A stretch of DNA of 64,000 nt from Bettongia penicillata ogilbyi (GCA_023548195.1 JAJHZJ010000251.1:124001-188000); one strand, 5' to 3'. Positions 47,340 to 59,166 are shown, counted from the stretch's first letter. Translations and numbers: made by a program. Notes: generated from the letters alone by a model not told the origin.

Positions 47340-48930
47340 TCCTTTCCTTTCATTTCTCAGTCCTTTGAAATCTGACTTCCAGCTTCTTCATTTAATTGAA
47401 ACTGTTCTCTCCACAGTCATCAACAATCTCTTAATTTCCAAATCAGACAGCCCTTTCTCAGTCCTTATCCTCCATGAGCCCTCTGTAGAGTCTGACACTA
47501 TTATTTACCCTTGCCCCTGGACACTCTCTTCCCTGGGTTTTCATGAATCTGCTCTCTTCTGGTTCTCCTTCTACCTGTCTGATAGCTCCTTCTTGCTCTT
47601 CTTTGCTATATCATTATCCATATTATGCTCCTTAACTTGGATATATCCCAAAGTTTTCTCCTGAGCTGCCTTCTTTTCCTTCCCAATATACCCTCATTTG
47701 GCTACTAAACGATCTCCCATTATCTCTATGGAGATGTCTCCCAGATCTATATATCTAGCCTTGATATGTCTCCAGATCTCCAGGCCTGTGTTGTCAACTA
47801 TCAGATATTTCAAGCCAAATGTCCCATAGACATCTCAAACCCAGTTCAAAGATATGATTATCATTTTCACCATCTTCATTGTCCTCATAGCTAGTGCTTA
47901 TAGAGTACTTTAAATCTTGCAGAGCATTTTGTATATGTTAACCCATCTAATATTCACAATAACTCTGTGAGATAGGTGCTACAATTAACTCCATTTGACA
48001 GATAAGCTAAAAGTGCTCAAATGGTTTGCCCTGAGTCATACAGTGAGATGTATTTGGCAGGTTTTGAATTCAAGATTTCCAAACTCCAAACCCTATACTC
48101 TATCCACTACAATCCCCTCTTCAAAAAAAAAGTCCTAATCCTCTCTTTCTTATTTTTTTGCCAAAGGCACCATCACCTTTCAGATCTTCCATGTTTTCAA
48201 CACTAATGTTTTCCACACTGTTTTCCTCAGTTTTTCTCTCTCTCTTTCTCTCTCTGTTTCTCTGTCACACCTAGACAATCAGTTGCCAGATTTTGGCATT
48301 ACTACTTCCAAAGCATCCCTCTCTCTTCTAATTTCTTCTCATTATTCACACAACTACCATCCTATTTCAAGCCCTCATCCCTTCTAACCTGAATTATTTA
48401 ATAGTCTCCTAATTGATGTCAAGTCTCTCCCTGCTTCAATCCATCCTCCTCACAACTACAGTGTGATTTTTCTAAAGCCCAGATTATTCTCTCATTCAAT
48501 AAACTCTAGTGTTTCCCTACTGCCTCAATGATCAAATAAAAACTCCTTGATCTGGCATTTAAAACCTTTCCTAATCTGGCCCTAGCTTGCCTTTCAAGCC
48601 TTATAAATATAATTTCCCTTTATGCACTCCCTACACTGGCTGTTGTCATGTTCCTCACATATAACCCTCTAGCTCCCATATCCCATCTTCATGGTTTTGC
48701 TCTCCTCCATGCAGGAAATGTTCTCTCTTCTCGCAGCCATCTTTTACAAACCCTAGTTTTCTTCAGAAATTTGCTGAAGCAAAACATTTCGCATGAAGAC
48801 TTTCCTAATATTTCTAGCTCCTACTGCCATTCCTCCGCAAATTACTTTTTTAAAAAAATTTAGTCCACACTATACATATTTGCATGGCATATAAGAGTTG
48901 ATTAATAAATACTCATTGATGGATTGAGTG
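47340..48930 (+). mobile_element. L2 LINE with reverse-transcriptase text, split by a MIR
   Basis: 47400-47880 follows L2 ORF2: 'ctttctcagtccttatcctc', 'tggacactctcttccctggg' and 'gagatgtctcccagatctat', the last standing where L2 RT has its ADD-SQIY text. A MIR occupies 47880-48115. L2 then resumes through 'cattaaaacctttcctaatc'-type wording (48555) and ends near 48930 with 'attaataaatactcattgat'. No open frame of useful length. Confidence 0.8.
47880..48115 (+). mobile_element. MIR inserted in L2
   Basis: 'agtgcttatagagtacttta', 'aataactctgtgagataggt' and 'gagtcatacagtgagatgta' are MIR wording. L2 text continues on both sides. Confidence 0.75.
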
Positions 48931-49787
48931 GATGTGCATGAGTGTTGTATATGTGGCTTCTTGGCTTGAGTTGACTCTTTGCCCTTGTCAGTGGCTCTAA
49001 AAAAAGATTTTCTCCTTCCCAGAAAGTCAATCTTCTGTAACTGATGAACAACTGAAGGTGATCTCAAATTTACAAATTCACTTCCTGAAGCTAACAATTG
49101 ATAAGTTTGTGGGTTCTCTCAATACAGCAGGACTCTAGAACAGGCCATTTTGGGACCCAGAGGGTGCTTGTTCTGAGGCTGAAGATGGAAATAAGGGGTC
49201 TATCACTTGTCCTTGGACTTGTGTCTTGACTGAGAGAAGAGGAAATGTAAGGGAGGAAAATGGAGACAAAAAGTCTTGCCTCCAATGATATTTCATTTTG
49301 ATTAATACTAGGTATTTTTTTTTTTTTGAAGAAAATCTTTTGGAGAAAGGAGAGAATGTCTAATTACTTCTTTAGGAAAAGGCTTAACCAGATCAAAACA
49401 ACTGTCAAAATATTCCTTTAAATCTCCCATATAATAGAAGGTACCAAAAGGCCTCCACCTAATATTTCATTCTGAGTGAATGAGAACTCTAGACAGCCAG
49501 AGTAGCCTTTGAGGTAGGGGAGGGGAGCGATCCTGACTGACACACTCAGCAAGAGTTCTCACTTCCTCAAACCAACTACAATAATTATACTGGTGAAAAT
49601 ATATATATATATTTATATATAAAATACCAGTTATTTTTATATAGTTTTGAAGGTACATTTACAAGCATTATTTCATTTGATCCTCCCAAAAATGTAGTGA
49701 AGTAGTTATCACAGGTATTTATAGAGGAGGATACTAGGTCTAAAGAAATTCAATTACTTACCCATGATGCAACAACCAGTTAGTGTT
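48930..49787. other. Non-coding, nothing recognised
   Basis: No further SP-A exon (neck or collagen) was found here. The interval ends in MIR-like text around 49630-49785 into which a HAL1 inserted. Confidence 0.4.
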
Positions 49788-50289
49788 AAAGATGATATCT
49801 GGGGGGGCAGAGCCAAGATGGCAGAGTAGAAGGACGCACGTTTACGAGCTCCGAAACCAAAGCCATAGAATTAATGTAAAAAGAGACCCCCATAACTTCT
49901 GGGTCAATACAAGGTGTGCAGAAACGGAGTGGAAGAGATTTCCATGCCAGAAAGCCCTGAAGAGCCGTCCCCAGGGTCCGTCGCGCCCCGGAAAGCGGAC
50001 CCCACCCCAACGCTGCCCTGGCCGCGGCCCCAGAGAAGCTGACCCGAGCAGGCTTCAGAGACGGAAGCTCTGGCAGCCGGGAAAGTCCCTCCGCCCACAA
50101 AAGCTACAGGTCAGTGAGAGAGGCTGGGCTGGAGGAGGGGAGCGGAGTGTCTCCCTGGCTCGGGCCCCCTCAGGAGGAAGTGGCAGCGGCAGAGACGGGG
50201 GCAGGAAGCGGCGGAGGTAGAGGGGTGGGCGGCGGCTGAGGCGGCAGTGGCCCGGGACTCAGGAATCCCCCAGCAGCAGGCAGGATCTT

Positions 50290-50434
50290 CATTATGGAAG
50301 GTTTCTGCATAAAACCTGAGGGAGCTGAGCCTGGGAGATGGCCCTGCTCCCACCCCACTCTATTACTGAAGGCTTCTGCATAAAGCCCCTGAGGGAACTG
50401 AGCCTGGGAGGGGGCCCTGCCTCCACCCCAGCAC
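50290..50434 (+). repeat. Two tandem units in the HAL1 5' UTR
   Basis: Two units of about 73 bp: each runs from an 'attatggaag' or 'attactgaag' start through 'ttctgcataaa' and 'gagctgagcctgggag' or 'gaactgagcctgggag' to a C-rich end. The minus HAL1 copy also has two (28505-28657). The copies at 30490-30560 and 56325-56405 have one. Confidence 0.75.
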
Positions 50435-50565
50435 CTGAACTAAAGTTCACTGATTGACAACCAGCAGGAGGAAAGCCCATTTGAATCTCAGACCCTAAAC
50501 ACTAGCTGGGCGGATCCAGGTGGGGGTGGAAAGGAATCTCAGAAGTCAAGTAACTGGCTGGGAAA

Positions 50566-51669
50566 ATGCCTAGAAAAGAGAAGAAAAATAAGACTATAGA
50601 GAGTTTTTTCCAACAAATGCAAATGATCCCGACCTTCGGATCTGACAAAGATGAGGACGTATTCTTGCCATCAGGGAAAGATGTGGAGGGCGGGGCCTCA
50701 GTACCCCAGACACCACAGGGGGGTGGCAAGTGGGCTCAGGCCTTGGAAGAGCTCAAAAAGGATTTTGAAAAGCAAGTTAGACAGGTGGCTGAAAAACTGG
50801 GAAGAGAAATGACAGAGATGCAAGAAAAGTATGAAAAACGGGTCAATACCTTGGTAAAGGAGACCCAAAAAAATGCTGAGGAAATTAACACCTTGAAAAA
50901 TAGGCTCACTCAATTGGCAAAAGAGGTTCAAAAAGCCAATGAGGAGAAGAATGCTTTCAAAAGCAGAATTAGCCAAATGGAAAAAGAGGCTCAAAAGCTC
51001 ACTGAATTTAATAGTTCTCTCAAAATTAGAATGGAACAGATGGAGTCTAATGACTTTACGAGAAACCAAGAAATCACCAAACAAAACCAAAAGAATGAAA
51101 AAATGGAAGAGAATGTGAAATATCTCATGGGAAAAACAACTGACCTGGAAAATAGATCCAGGAGAGACAATTTAAAAATTATGGGACTACCTGAAAGTCA
51201 TGATCAAAAAAAGAGCCTAGACATCATCTTCCATGAAATTATCAAGGAAAACTGCCCTGACATTCTAGAACCAGAGGGCAAAATAAGTATTGAAAGAATC
51301 CATCGATCATCACCTGAAAGAGATCCAAAAAGAGAAACTCCTAGGAACATTGTGGCCAAATTCCAGAACTCCCAGCTCAAGGAAAAAATCTTGCAAGCAG
51401 CTAGAAAGAAACAATTCCAGTACTGTGGAAATACAATCAGGATAACTCAAGATCTAGCAGCTTCTACATTAAGGGATCGAAGGGCGTGGAATAGGATATT
51501 CCAGAAGTCAAAGCAACTAGGAGTCAAACCAAGAATCACCTACCCAGCTAAACTGAGTATAATACTTCAAGGGAAAATATGGTCTTTCAATGAAACAGAG
51601 GACTTTCAATCATTCTTAATGAAAAGACCAGAGCTGAAAAGAAAATTTGACCCTCAAACACAAGAATGA
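50566..51669 (+). CDS. HAL1 ORF1 protein, intact, 367 aa
   Basis: An L1 ORF1p-type RNA-binding protein, which in L1 coats element RNA as a coiled-coil trimer. Residues 1-55 are a variable N-terminus (MPRKEKKNKT start). 56-195 is a long Lys/Glu/Gln heptad coiled coil. From about 195 the RNA-recognition part begins with ENRSRRDNLKIMGLPES. The PRNIVAKF and KEKILQAARKK wording and the C-terminal RITYPAKLS-I are typical of mammalian L1 ORF1. The ATG sits in 'gaaaatgcctag'. It is the only one of six HAL1 ORF1s here without a stop or shift. It belongs to a transposable element, not a host gene; domestication would need evidence of selection. Confidence 0.85.
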   Translation: MPRKEKKNKTIESFFQQMQMIPTFGSDKDEDVFLPSGKDVEGGASVPQTPQGGGKWAQALEELKKDFEKQVRQVAEKLGREMTEMQEKYEKRVNTLVKETQKNAEEINTLKNRLTQLAKEVQKANEEKNAFKSRISQMEKEAQKLTEFNSSLKIRMEQMESNDFTRNQEITKQNQKNEKMEENVKYLMGKTTDLENRSRRDNLKIMGLPESHDQKKSLDIIFHEIIKENCPDILEPEGKISIERIHRSSPERDPKRETPRNIVAKFQNSQLKEKILQAARKKQFQYCGNTIRITQDLAASTLRDRRAWNRIFQKSKQLGVKPRITYPAKLSIILQGKIWSFNETEDFQSFLMKRPELKRKFDPQTQE

Positions 51670-52839
51670 GAAGAAGCATGAAAAAGGAAACAGCAAAGAG
51701 AAGTATTAAGGGACTTACCAGAAATTAACTGTTTACATTCCTACAGGGAAAGACAATATTTCTAACTCTTAAAACTTTTCAGTATCTGGGTAGTTGGTGG
51801 GACCACACATACACATGTACACGCATGCACACACATACACACATGCACACACATACAGAGACAGAGAGCACAGAGTGAACTGAATAGGATGGGACCATAT
51901 CTTAAAAGAAACTAAGGTAAATGGTGAGAGAGAAATGTAGTGGGAGGAAAGAGGGGGAAATGGAAGGGGGTAACTATATGTCATTTAAGAGGCAGGTAGG
52001 AGATTTTTTTAGTGGAGGGAAAAAGAGGAGAGCTGAGAAAAAAAAACCAAGAAGTTTACTTTCATCACATCTGACTAAACGAAGGAGTGAAATGCACACT
52101 CATTTGGTATGAAAACCTATCTTACAGTATAAGAAAGTGGGGGAGAAGGAGATATTGCAAGGGGGTGATGATGGAAGGGAGGGCAAAGGGAGGAGGGAGC
52201 AATTTGAAGTCAACACTTGGGGAGAGACAAGATCAAAAGACAGAAGAGAAACAATGAGGGGCAGGTTAGGAGGGATGGTAATCCAGTTAGTCTTACACAA
52301 CACGACTATAAGGGAGGTCATTTGCAAAACTACACAGATAAGGCCTATATTGAATTGCCTGCTGTCCCAAAGGGAATGGGTGGGGAGGGAGGGATGGGGA
52401 GAATTTGGAACTCAAAGTTTTAGGAACAACTGTTTAGTATTGTTGTAGCAACTAGGAAAGAAGACATACAGTTAATGAGGAATAGAAAGTCATCTGGCCC
52501 TACAGGAGAAAAGAGAAGATGGAGACAAGGGAAGGGAGGGATGACAGAAGAGAGGGCAGATTGGAGACAGGGAAAATTAGATTGCTTGGTGTATTGGGGT
52601 GGGGGGAGGGGAGAAAAGGGGAGAAAATTTGGAACCCAAAAATTTGTGAAAATGAATGTAAAAAGTTAAATAAATTAATTAATTTAAAAAAAAAAGATTA
52701 TATCTGAACTTAGGCCTCACTTAGACTCAAAGACCAACACTATTTTGACCATACTATACACCTTCACAGTCATTCAATCCAATAAAACATAGACAAACTA
52801 ATTATTATTATTATTATTATTGTAATTCATTTTAATCAT

Positions 52840-53180
52840 ATCTCCTTTGTAAGTTTGTAATTCTGCCATTTGTAGATTAGCTCCCTTCAAGGCTCAGCCC
52901 CCCTGAGAGGCTCTTCCTGATTCCCCCAAATTACACTGTATTTATTATGTATATTTTATGTCTATGTACAGGATGTTTCTCCTCTCCCTACAGTCAAGTA
53001 GAATGTAGCTTCTAGAGAAAAGGAACAATTTCATCTTCATCTTTGTATTTCAAGGGCTTAGAGCAGCCTAGAACACAAGTGGCTTAATAAGTGCTTGTTA
53101 AATTGAACAAACATTTATGAAGCTGCTCAGAACATAAAGACAAATAGGAAATGTCTTGCCCTCAAGGAGATTACACTCTA
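52840..53180 (+). mobile_element. L2-like 3' end plus common marsupial repeat
   Basis: 'cttcaaggctcagcccccct', 'aatgtagcttctagagaaaa' and 'gtggcttaataagtgcttgt' are L2 3' wording. 53105-53180 is the 'aacatttatgaagctgctca' type repeat. Confidence 0.5.
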
Positions 53181-53414
53181 ATGGAAGGATATGGCATGTG
53201 CAGAGATAAGTATGTACAAAGTATCCTCAAAGTAATTTCAATAGGGAGAGTTAGTGAGGAAATGAAGTGATAGAGAAAGGCAGAGAAAAATAGGGATAAA
53301 GAAAGAGACCTACAAAAAAAGAAATATTCAGACATGGTCATACAAACAGAGAAATAAACACGGGAAAAGTAGGACAGAGGGAAAATTAACAAGTCTCTTG
53401 CCTCTAACCTCCAG

Positions 53415-53804
53415 CTCTCAGGTTGTATGGAAGTACAGTTCAAGTAGGAGAAAAGTTGTTTTTTGCTTTTTCTGTTTTTTGCTTTGTTTTGTTTTTTGCC
53501 ACCAATGGCCTGGCTTCTGATTTTCTCACAATTAATATAACTTGCTACAAGATAGGAGGCACTATTACCACTCCAAGGAATGAAGAAGAGAATGCTGCCA
53601 TCTTGAAACTCATGGTGAAACATGATGCATGTGCCTGAGAGAGGGAAAAACACCAGGGGAGTTCCATTACCTGTGAACTACACCAACAGGTATTCAGGGA
53701 ATCCAGATGGGGGAGGAAGTGAAAATTTCATGGAAATGTATACAGATGGTACATGGAATGACAGAGAGTGCTCCATGAGCCGCCTCACTATCTATGAGTT
53801 CTGA
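53415..53804 (+). pseudogene. SFTPA: Surfactant protein A-like lectin exon, inactivated
   Basis: The last exon of a collectin closest to SP-A. The acceptor 'cctctaacctccag' is still good and phase 1. The coding text opens ALRLYGSTVQVGEK, like the SP-A end-of-neck. It continues with TTPRNEEENAAI and, after a frameshift near 53620-53640, [23 protein letters not shown] and a stop after TIYEF. SP-A has EMYTDG-WND and ends in CEF. Inactivating changes: an extra Phe-rich stretch at about 53455-53505, the frameshift, the Trp after YTN changed to Arg, and two of four conserved cysteines lost (before MEMYTDG and in the final -EF). No collagen or neck exon was seen upstream to 44.5 kb. It lies in the same orientation as the MBL gene. 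Confidence 0.8.
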
Positions 53805-54029
53805 GCCCCCACCAGAGCTGTCCCACTTGGACCAAAGAATGAAGGATCCTGTGAACTTGAATGAATCATTTAGTTCAAGTCTTGGTGGCCCAAAGAGGGT
53901 TAAAATCTTTTACCTCTCAGGTAGGAGTCTATGAGGAAGAGGAGTTAATGAATCCTATTTGTGTATAGATGAAATCAAGATGAAAATCAGTTCTGTTTCC
54001 CCTGCTAGAAATGCCCATCTTTCTCTACC
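53805..54029. other. 3' flank of the SP-A relic
   Basis: No signal recognised. It may be former 3' UTR. Confidence 0.4.
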
Positions 54030-54345
54030 CATTTTTTCTCCCTGAGTAAATCCTAACCTATCCTTCAAGGTCTAGCAGAAATTCTGCCTCTTTTTCCTAT
54101 GCAGCATGCATGCCTGTCATTCTACAGTAATCTCTACTTTTGAACCTATATAAATTTGTACCACTCAAATTATCATTTACCACCTTGTCAAGTTATTTAA
54201 TGTTTCAAGTGGATATACCTACCTCCTCAACTTCAGTTTAAGTTTCTGAAGGGATAGGAAGTTGTCTTCTGTTCCCTTAGATGCCATGGTCCCTAGCAGA
54301 GGCCTAGGCAAACAGAAGTCACTCAGTAAAAGCTTATTGAATTAA
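54030..54345 (+). mobile_element. L2 LINE 3' end
   Basis: 'taacctatccttcaaggtct', 'aagtttctgaagggatagga', then 'cactcagtaaaagcttattg'. Confidence 0.65.
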
Positions 54346-54904
54346 AACAAATTAACTTTTTTTGGTTTGAACTCCTATCTACTTTGCTCTGAGAAGTGAG
54401 TCATGGGGAAATAAACCATTATTCCTGAACAATTTTGTAAGATCTCTCTGAGGGAAAGCTGAAGGTCACCAATTTGAATATAATGTCCCATGCTTTCACT
54501 CAATCAGCAATTACCATGTACATAGGTGTTAAGTACCTAGTATCCTTGTGTACCCTACCATCTCCTGTGTACCTGAGTTCCATTTTCTCTTTCCACTTTT
54601 TCTCTATAAACACAATCTCTGCTCAGGATGTGAGTTCTCTTCCCACACAGATTTTACTAGAGAAGATGCAGATTTCTCACATCTCTCTGACACTAATGCC
54701 TGAAATTAGCCCAGATTCCTTCCTTAAATCTATGGGAAGGGTTGTTAAAATAACAAATCAAAGATGTTTCAAACTTACAAATGTCTCAACAGCTGAGCTG
54801 GAACTTGTGTGGGGACACTGGAGCAGGACTTTACATAAAGGCTGTCAGAATCAGAAAGTGATAACACTATGATGGAGCAAGAAATATTCAAACAAAATCA
54901 GCGA
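54346..54904. other. Non-coding, chance open frame only
   Basis: A 132-codon frame at 54474-54872 resembles nothing I know and lacks support. No repeat was named. Confidence 0.35.
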
Positions 54905-55895
54905 TGCTTTAAGGGGTTGTGAAGCCAAAATCGTAGAGTAGAAGTAGGAGCTTCTAGAGCTGTCCTCCAAAGCCCAGTCTTTGTAAAAAAAAAAAATGAC
55001 TCTAAACAAATTCTGGAGCTTCAGAGCCTACCGAATGATGGAGTAAAGCCAATCTCCAGCCCAAGATACCCTGGAAGGTCGACAGGAAGTGTCTATCACC
55101 TCATGCTGGGAGCAGAACACAGTCCATCATGGACTGAGTTGGCACAGACAGGACCTGAGCAGACCTGAATCTTTGGGACCTGTGGTGGCTTCCAGACTTC
55201 ACAACAATTAACACTGAGGACAAATTGAAAGGTCAGTGGAAAAGACCTTTAGGATACGTGTGAGAGAATAGAGTGGTCTGGCTCCAGCACCAGGGCAGGG
55301 GAGGGGGTGGAGGAACCCGCAGCAGCAGCAGGGGCAGCAGTAGCAGCTGTTTCTAGAATACTAGGACCATAGATTGTGGGAAGATCAAGCAGCTGACAAT
55401 ATATCCCCACACCCCCACTGGAAGCAGAGAACTACCTTAACAAAGAGTTCAAAAGTCAAGTAAATGGCTGGGGAAATGAACAAAAACTAGAAAAATAATC
55501 AGACTATGGAATCTTACTTTGGTGACAAGAAGGAACAAAATATACAAGCAGAAGAAGATAAAAAAGTCAAAGCTCCTTCATCCGAAGCCTCCAAGAAAAA
55601 TATGAATTGGTTGCAGGCCATGCAAGAGCTCCAAAATAGACTTAAGAAACAGACTAACCTAAATGGCAAAAGAGAGCCCAAAAGCCAATGAGAAGAAGAA
55701 TGCCTTAAAAAGCAAAATTGGACAGATGGAAAAGGAGGTCCAAAAACTCACCGAAGAAAATAATTCCTTAAAGATTAGAATGGAGCAGATGGAAGCTAAT
55801 GACTATATGAAAAATCAAGAAATTATAAAACAAAAATGAAAAAATGAAAAAAATAGAAGATAATTTCAAACATCTCATTTGAAAACAACTGATCT
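54905..55895 (+). mobile_element. Older HAL1/L1 5' part, cut off in ORF1
   Basis: 5' end 'gccaaaatcgtagagtagaa' (54916), a 5' UTR-like stretch, then ORF1 text from about 55470 (MESYFGDKKEQNIQAE in one frame), frameshifted in the coiled-coil part. It stops at 'aaacaactgatct', the point encoding the ORF1 TTDL, where the next HAL1 starts. Confidence 0.75.
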
Positions 55896-57762
55896 GGGGG
55901 AGGAGCCAAGATGGCAGAGTAGAAAGATACACATATGCTAACTCCTAACCCACAGCCCATAAAATACCTATAAAGAAGTACTCTCAACAAATTCTGGAGC
56001 AACAGAAGCCACAAAACAATAGAGTGGAGGAGATTTCTATCCCAGAGAGACCTGAAAGACCAATGGGAAAGGTCTGTCAGATGCAGAGCAGAGCCCAGAA
56101 CTGCCTTGGCCACATGGCACCAAAAGGAGCAGATCTGAGCAGGCTTCAGGGATGGAATCTCCAGCAGTAGGGCAGATCCCTCAACCCACAGGCCCCAAAG
56201 GTCAGTGAGAGGGTCTTTTCAGCTGGCTGAGAGGGGAGCAGGGTGTCCCCATAACTCAGGTCTCCTCAGGAGGCAGTAGTAGAGGCAGAAGCAGATGGGT
56301 TCCCAAAGCAGGCAGTAGCCCACATCCTTTGTTGAAGGTCTTATCAGAAAGCCCCTGAGGAAACTGAACCCTATGTGGTGGCCCTGCCCCCACCTGAGTA
56401 GCTGAACTTAATCTCACACTGAATAGCTGCCCTGCCCCACCACGAAAGCCCCTTGGGCTAGGGAGCAACTCATTTGAATCTCAGCCCTCTATGCTGGCTT
56501 GGCAGAGCTGGAGGCCAGGAGGTTGTGAAGAGAAAACGAAGAAGTCAAGTAACTGGTTGGGAAAATGCCCAGAAAAGGGGAAAAAAATAAGACTATAGAA
56601 GGTTACTTTCTTGGGGAACAGATGTCTCCCCCCATTCTTTCAGATGAGGAAGAACAAGGCATACGAGGAAGTCAAGGCCTCTGCCTCCAAAGGGAACTTA
56701 AATTAGGCTCAGGCAACAGAAGACCTTAAAAAATAAGTTAGCAGCTTACTAAAGAAGAACCAAAAAAACACTGAGGAAAATAACAGCTTTAAAAAGAGGC
56801 TAACTCAATTGGAAAAAGAGGTCCAAAAAGCCAATGAGGAGAAGAAGGTTTTAAAAAGCAGAATTAGCCAAATGGAGGAGAAAGTTCAAAAGCTCACTGA
56901 ACAAAATAATTCGTTGAAAGAGAGAACTGAGTTCAGGGAAATGAATGACTATGAGTTAAACCAAGCAGTTAGTAAACAAAACCAAAAATTTGAAAAAAAA
57001 AAAAAAAAAAGAAGAAGAAGAAGATAATGTGAAACAACTCATTGGAAAAACAGCTGACCTGGAAACTAGATCTAGGAGAGACAATTTGAAAATTATAGGA
57101 CTACCTGAAAGTCATGATCAAAATAAGAGCCTAGACATCATTTTTCAAGAAATGAGCAGGGAAAACTGCCCTGATATTCTAGAATCAGAGGGTAAAATCA
57201 AAAGAATTCACCAATTGCCTCTTGAAAGAGATCCCAAAAGGAAAATTCCTAGGAATATTATAGCCAAATTCCAGAGCTCCCAGGTCAAGGAGAAAATACT
57301 ACAAGCAGACAGAAAGAAAAAATTTGAGTATTGTGAAAATACAATCAGAATAACACAAGATCTAGCCACTTCTACATTGGAGGTCTTGGAATATGATATT
57401 CCAAAGGTCAAAGGAGGTAGGATTAAAACCAAGAATTACTCACCCAGTAAAACTGAGTATAATCCTTCATGAGAAAAAAATGGTTATTCAATGAAACAGA
57501 GGACTTTCAAGCATTCTTGATGAAAAGACGAGAGCTGAATAGAAAATTTGACTTGCAAACGCAAGGATCAAGAAATAGTGGGGAAGTGGGTGAGAGAAGA
57601 GAGGAATGTGAAAGAAGGGAGGGCAGATTTAGGGAAGAGGTAATTGGAATGCATGATGTCTTGGGTTGGGTGAAGGGAAGAGATGGGGAGAAAATTTGGA
57701 ACTCAAAATCTTATGGAAGTAAATGTTGAAAACTAGAAATTAATTAATTAATAAAAAGATTT
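55896..57762 (+). mobile_element. HAL1, older copy with broken ORF1
   Basis: It starts 'gggggaggagccaagatggc'. GC-rich 5' UTR with one tandem unit, ORF1 from 56565 with stops and frameshifts (readable parts 56809-57027, 56990-57472 and 57469-57729), a poly-A/GAA expansion at 56993-57025, a short 3' part and an A-rich end near 57762. It is about 1 kb shorter than the 49.8-kb copy because most of the 3' UTR is missing. Confidence 0.8.
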
Positions 57763-59166
57763 AGGGCAATTTCAGAAATAATTTAATAGAAGAGAAAAAT
57801 GTACATTTAACATTTTTTTCAGATTTGTGGAAAATAGTCACTTAAAATAGCACTTATCAAGGTTTGCTATTCAAAGTAAAATATAATGTGGTTCAAAACA
57901 AATATTTGAATAGAGTGAAAAAACCAAAATCAAAAAATAAGAAAATGAGGAGTGTGGAAGAAAATTGGGATAGTAAGGAAGGTAAGGTTATAAAGAGCTT
58001 AAAATACCAAGCAGATGATATTACATTTGATTCTAAGGGCAAATAGGAGTCAGTGGAGTTTATTAAATATTCTTCAGTCTGTACTTTGGGAAAATCACTT
58101 TGGCAGCTGAGTAGAAGATGTTTTGGAGAAGACAGAGAATTGAGCCAAAGAGACCTATTAGAAAACAATTAACAAAAATATATTTCCTTGTTCCTCCCAC
58201 TCTCCTCCTTCTCCACTGAAAAAAAGAAAAAAAAACTGCAGCAAATATGCATAGCCATACAAAGTAAATTCCTACATTGCCCATGTCCAAAAAATGTTAC
58301 ATTCTGCATCTGGGATCTATCACCTCTCCATCAGAGAGTGAGTAGCTTGCTTTATCACTGGTCCTCTGAAATCTTAATTGGGCATTGCATTGATCAGACT
58401 TTAGAAATATTTCAAAGCTATTTGTTTTTAGATTGTTGTCACTATAAAAATTAACCTGGTTGGCACAGTGGAGAGAAATTTTAGCTCAAAAGCAATACAC
58501 CAAAAATTAATTTTGCATGGGCAACTTCAGTAAATTCTAAGAACTCTTCTCACAATATAGTCATGCTGAGAAGCCCTACATACACACACATATACACACA
58601 CACAAGCAGATTAAGATTATAGACTCTTAAATGTGGAAAGAGCCTGGTTTTCATTTAATCCAGAAGTTTTTAGTTAGTTTTCAAGGGTTAATGAACTTGA
58701 ATGGGAAACATTAACATCTTTGTTTTCAGTAACCACTAACTGAAATTGAGTGTTTTCTTCAATTTGTAATATTTAAAAAAATACTCTGAGAAAGAGTCCA
58801 TTGGGTTCATCCAACTGCCAAAGAGATCCATGCCACAAAAAAAGGCTTTAGCCCCTAAACTTAATCTATTCTGTGACAGAGTCTAATTTAGTCATTCCTT
58901 TATTTTTTTATTTTTAATTTATAGGATAAAAAAAGCATTTCAATAACACAGTATAATAAAAAAATGATTGTATATGAAACTAAAAATTTGTTATATACTT
59001 CCATGGCATGGTATACAATCCCTTCCCCAGCTTAAATGTCTTTAAACTGAATATGGTCCAGTTTACATTTTTTTAAACTCAGAACAACTACTCTCCATTC
59101 CTGATTACTCTCACTATACCCAGGAGAGGGAGGGCTGAAGTTCATACGAACCTTAAAATAACACTC
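57763..59166. other. Non-coding, repeat-like text
   Basis: 58910-59010 reads like an interspersed repeat ('catttcaataacacagtata') that I cannot name. A short (CA)n lies at 58580-58605. No gene signal. Confidence 0.35.

Larger units (their letters stand above)
49788..52705 (+). mobile_element. Full-length HAL1 with target-site duplication
   Basis: The 13-bp repeat 'aaagatgatatct' (49788-49800) recurs as 'aaagattatatct' (52693-52705) with one mismatch. The element between starts 'gggggggcagagccaagatg' (49801) and ends in an A-rich tail. Parts: GC-rich 5' UTR with two tandem units (50290-50434), open ORF1 (50566-51669), CA-rich microsatellite (51805-51860), purine-rich 3' UTR. There is no ORF2. 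It inserted into MIR text: joined across one copy of the repeat, the flanks read as a continuous MIR end ('tgaacttaggcctcacttag'). Confidence 0.9.

Noticed and set aside
50566..51669. Calling the intact HAL1 ORF1 a domesticated host gene
   Set aside because: It sits in a complete element with target-site duplication, tail and sister copies; nothing indicates host use.
54474..54872. 132-codon plus-strand frame
   Set aside because: No recognisable family, repeat or splice context; its length is compatible with chance.
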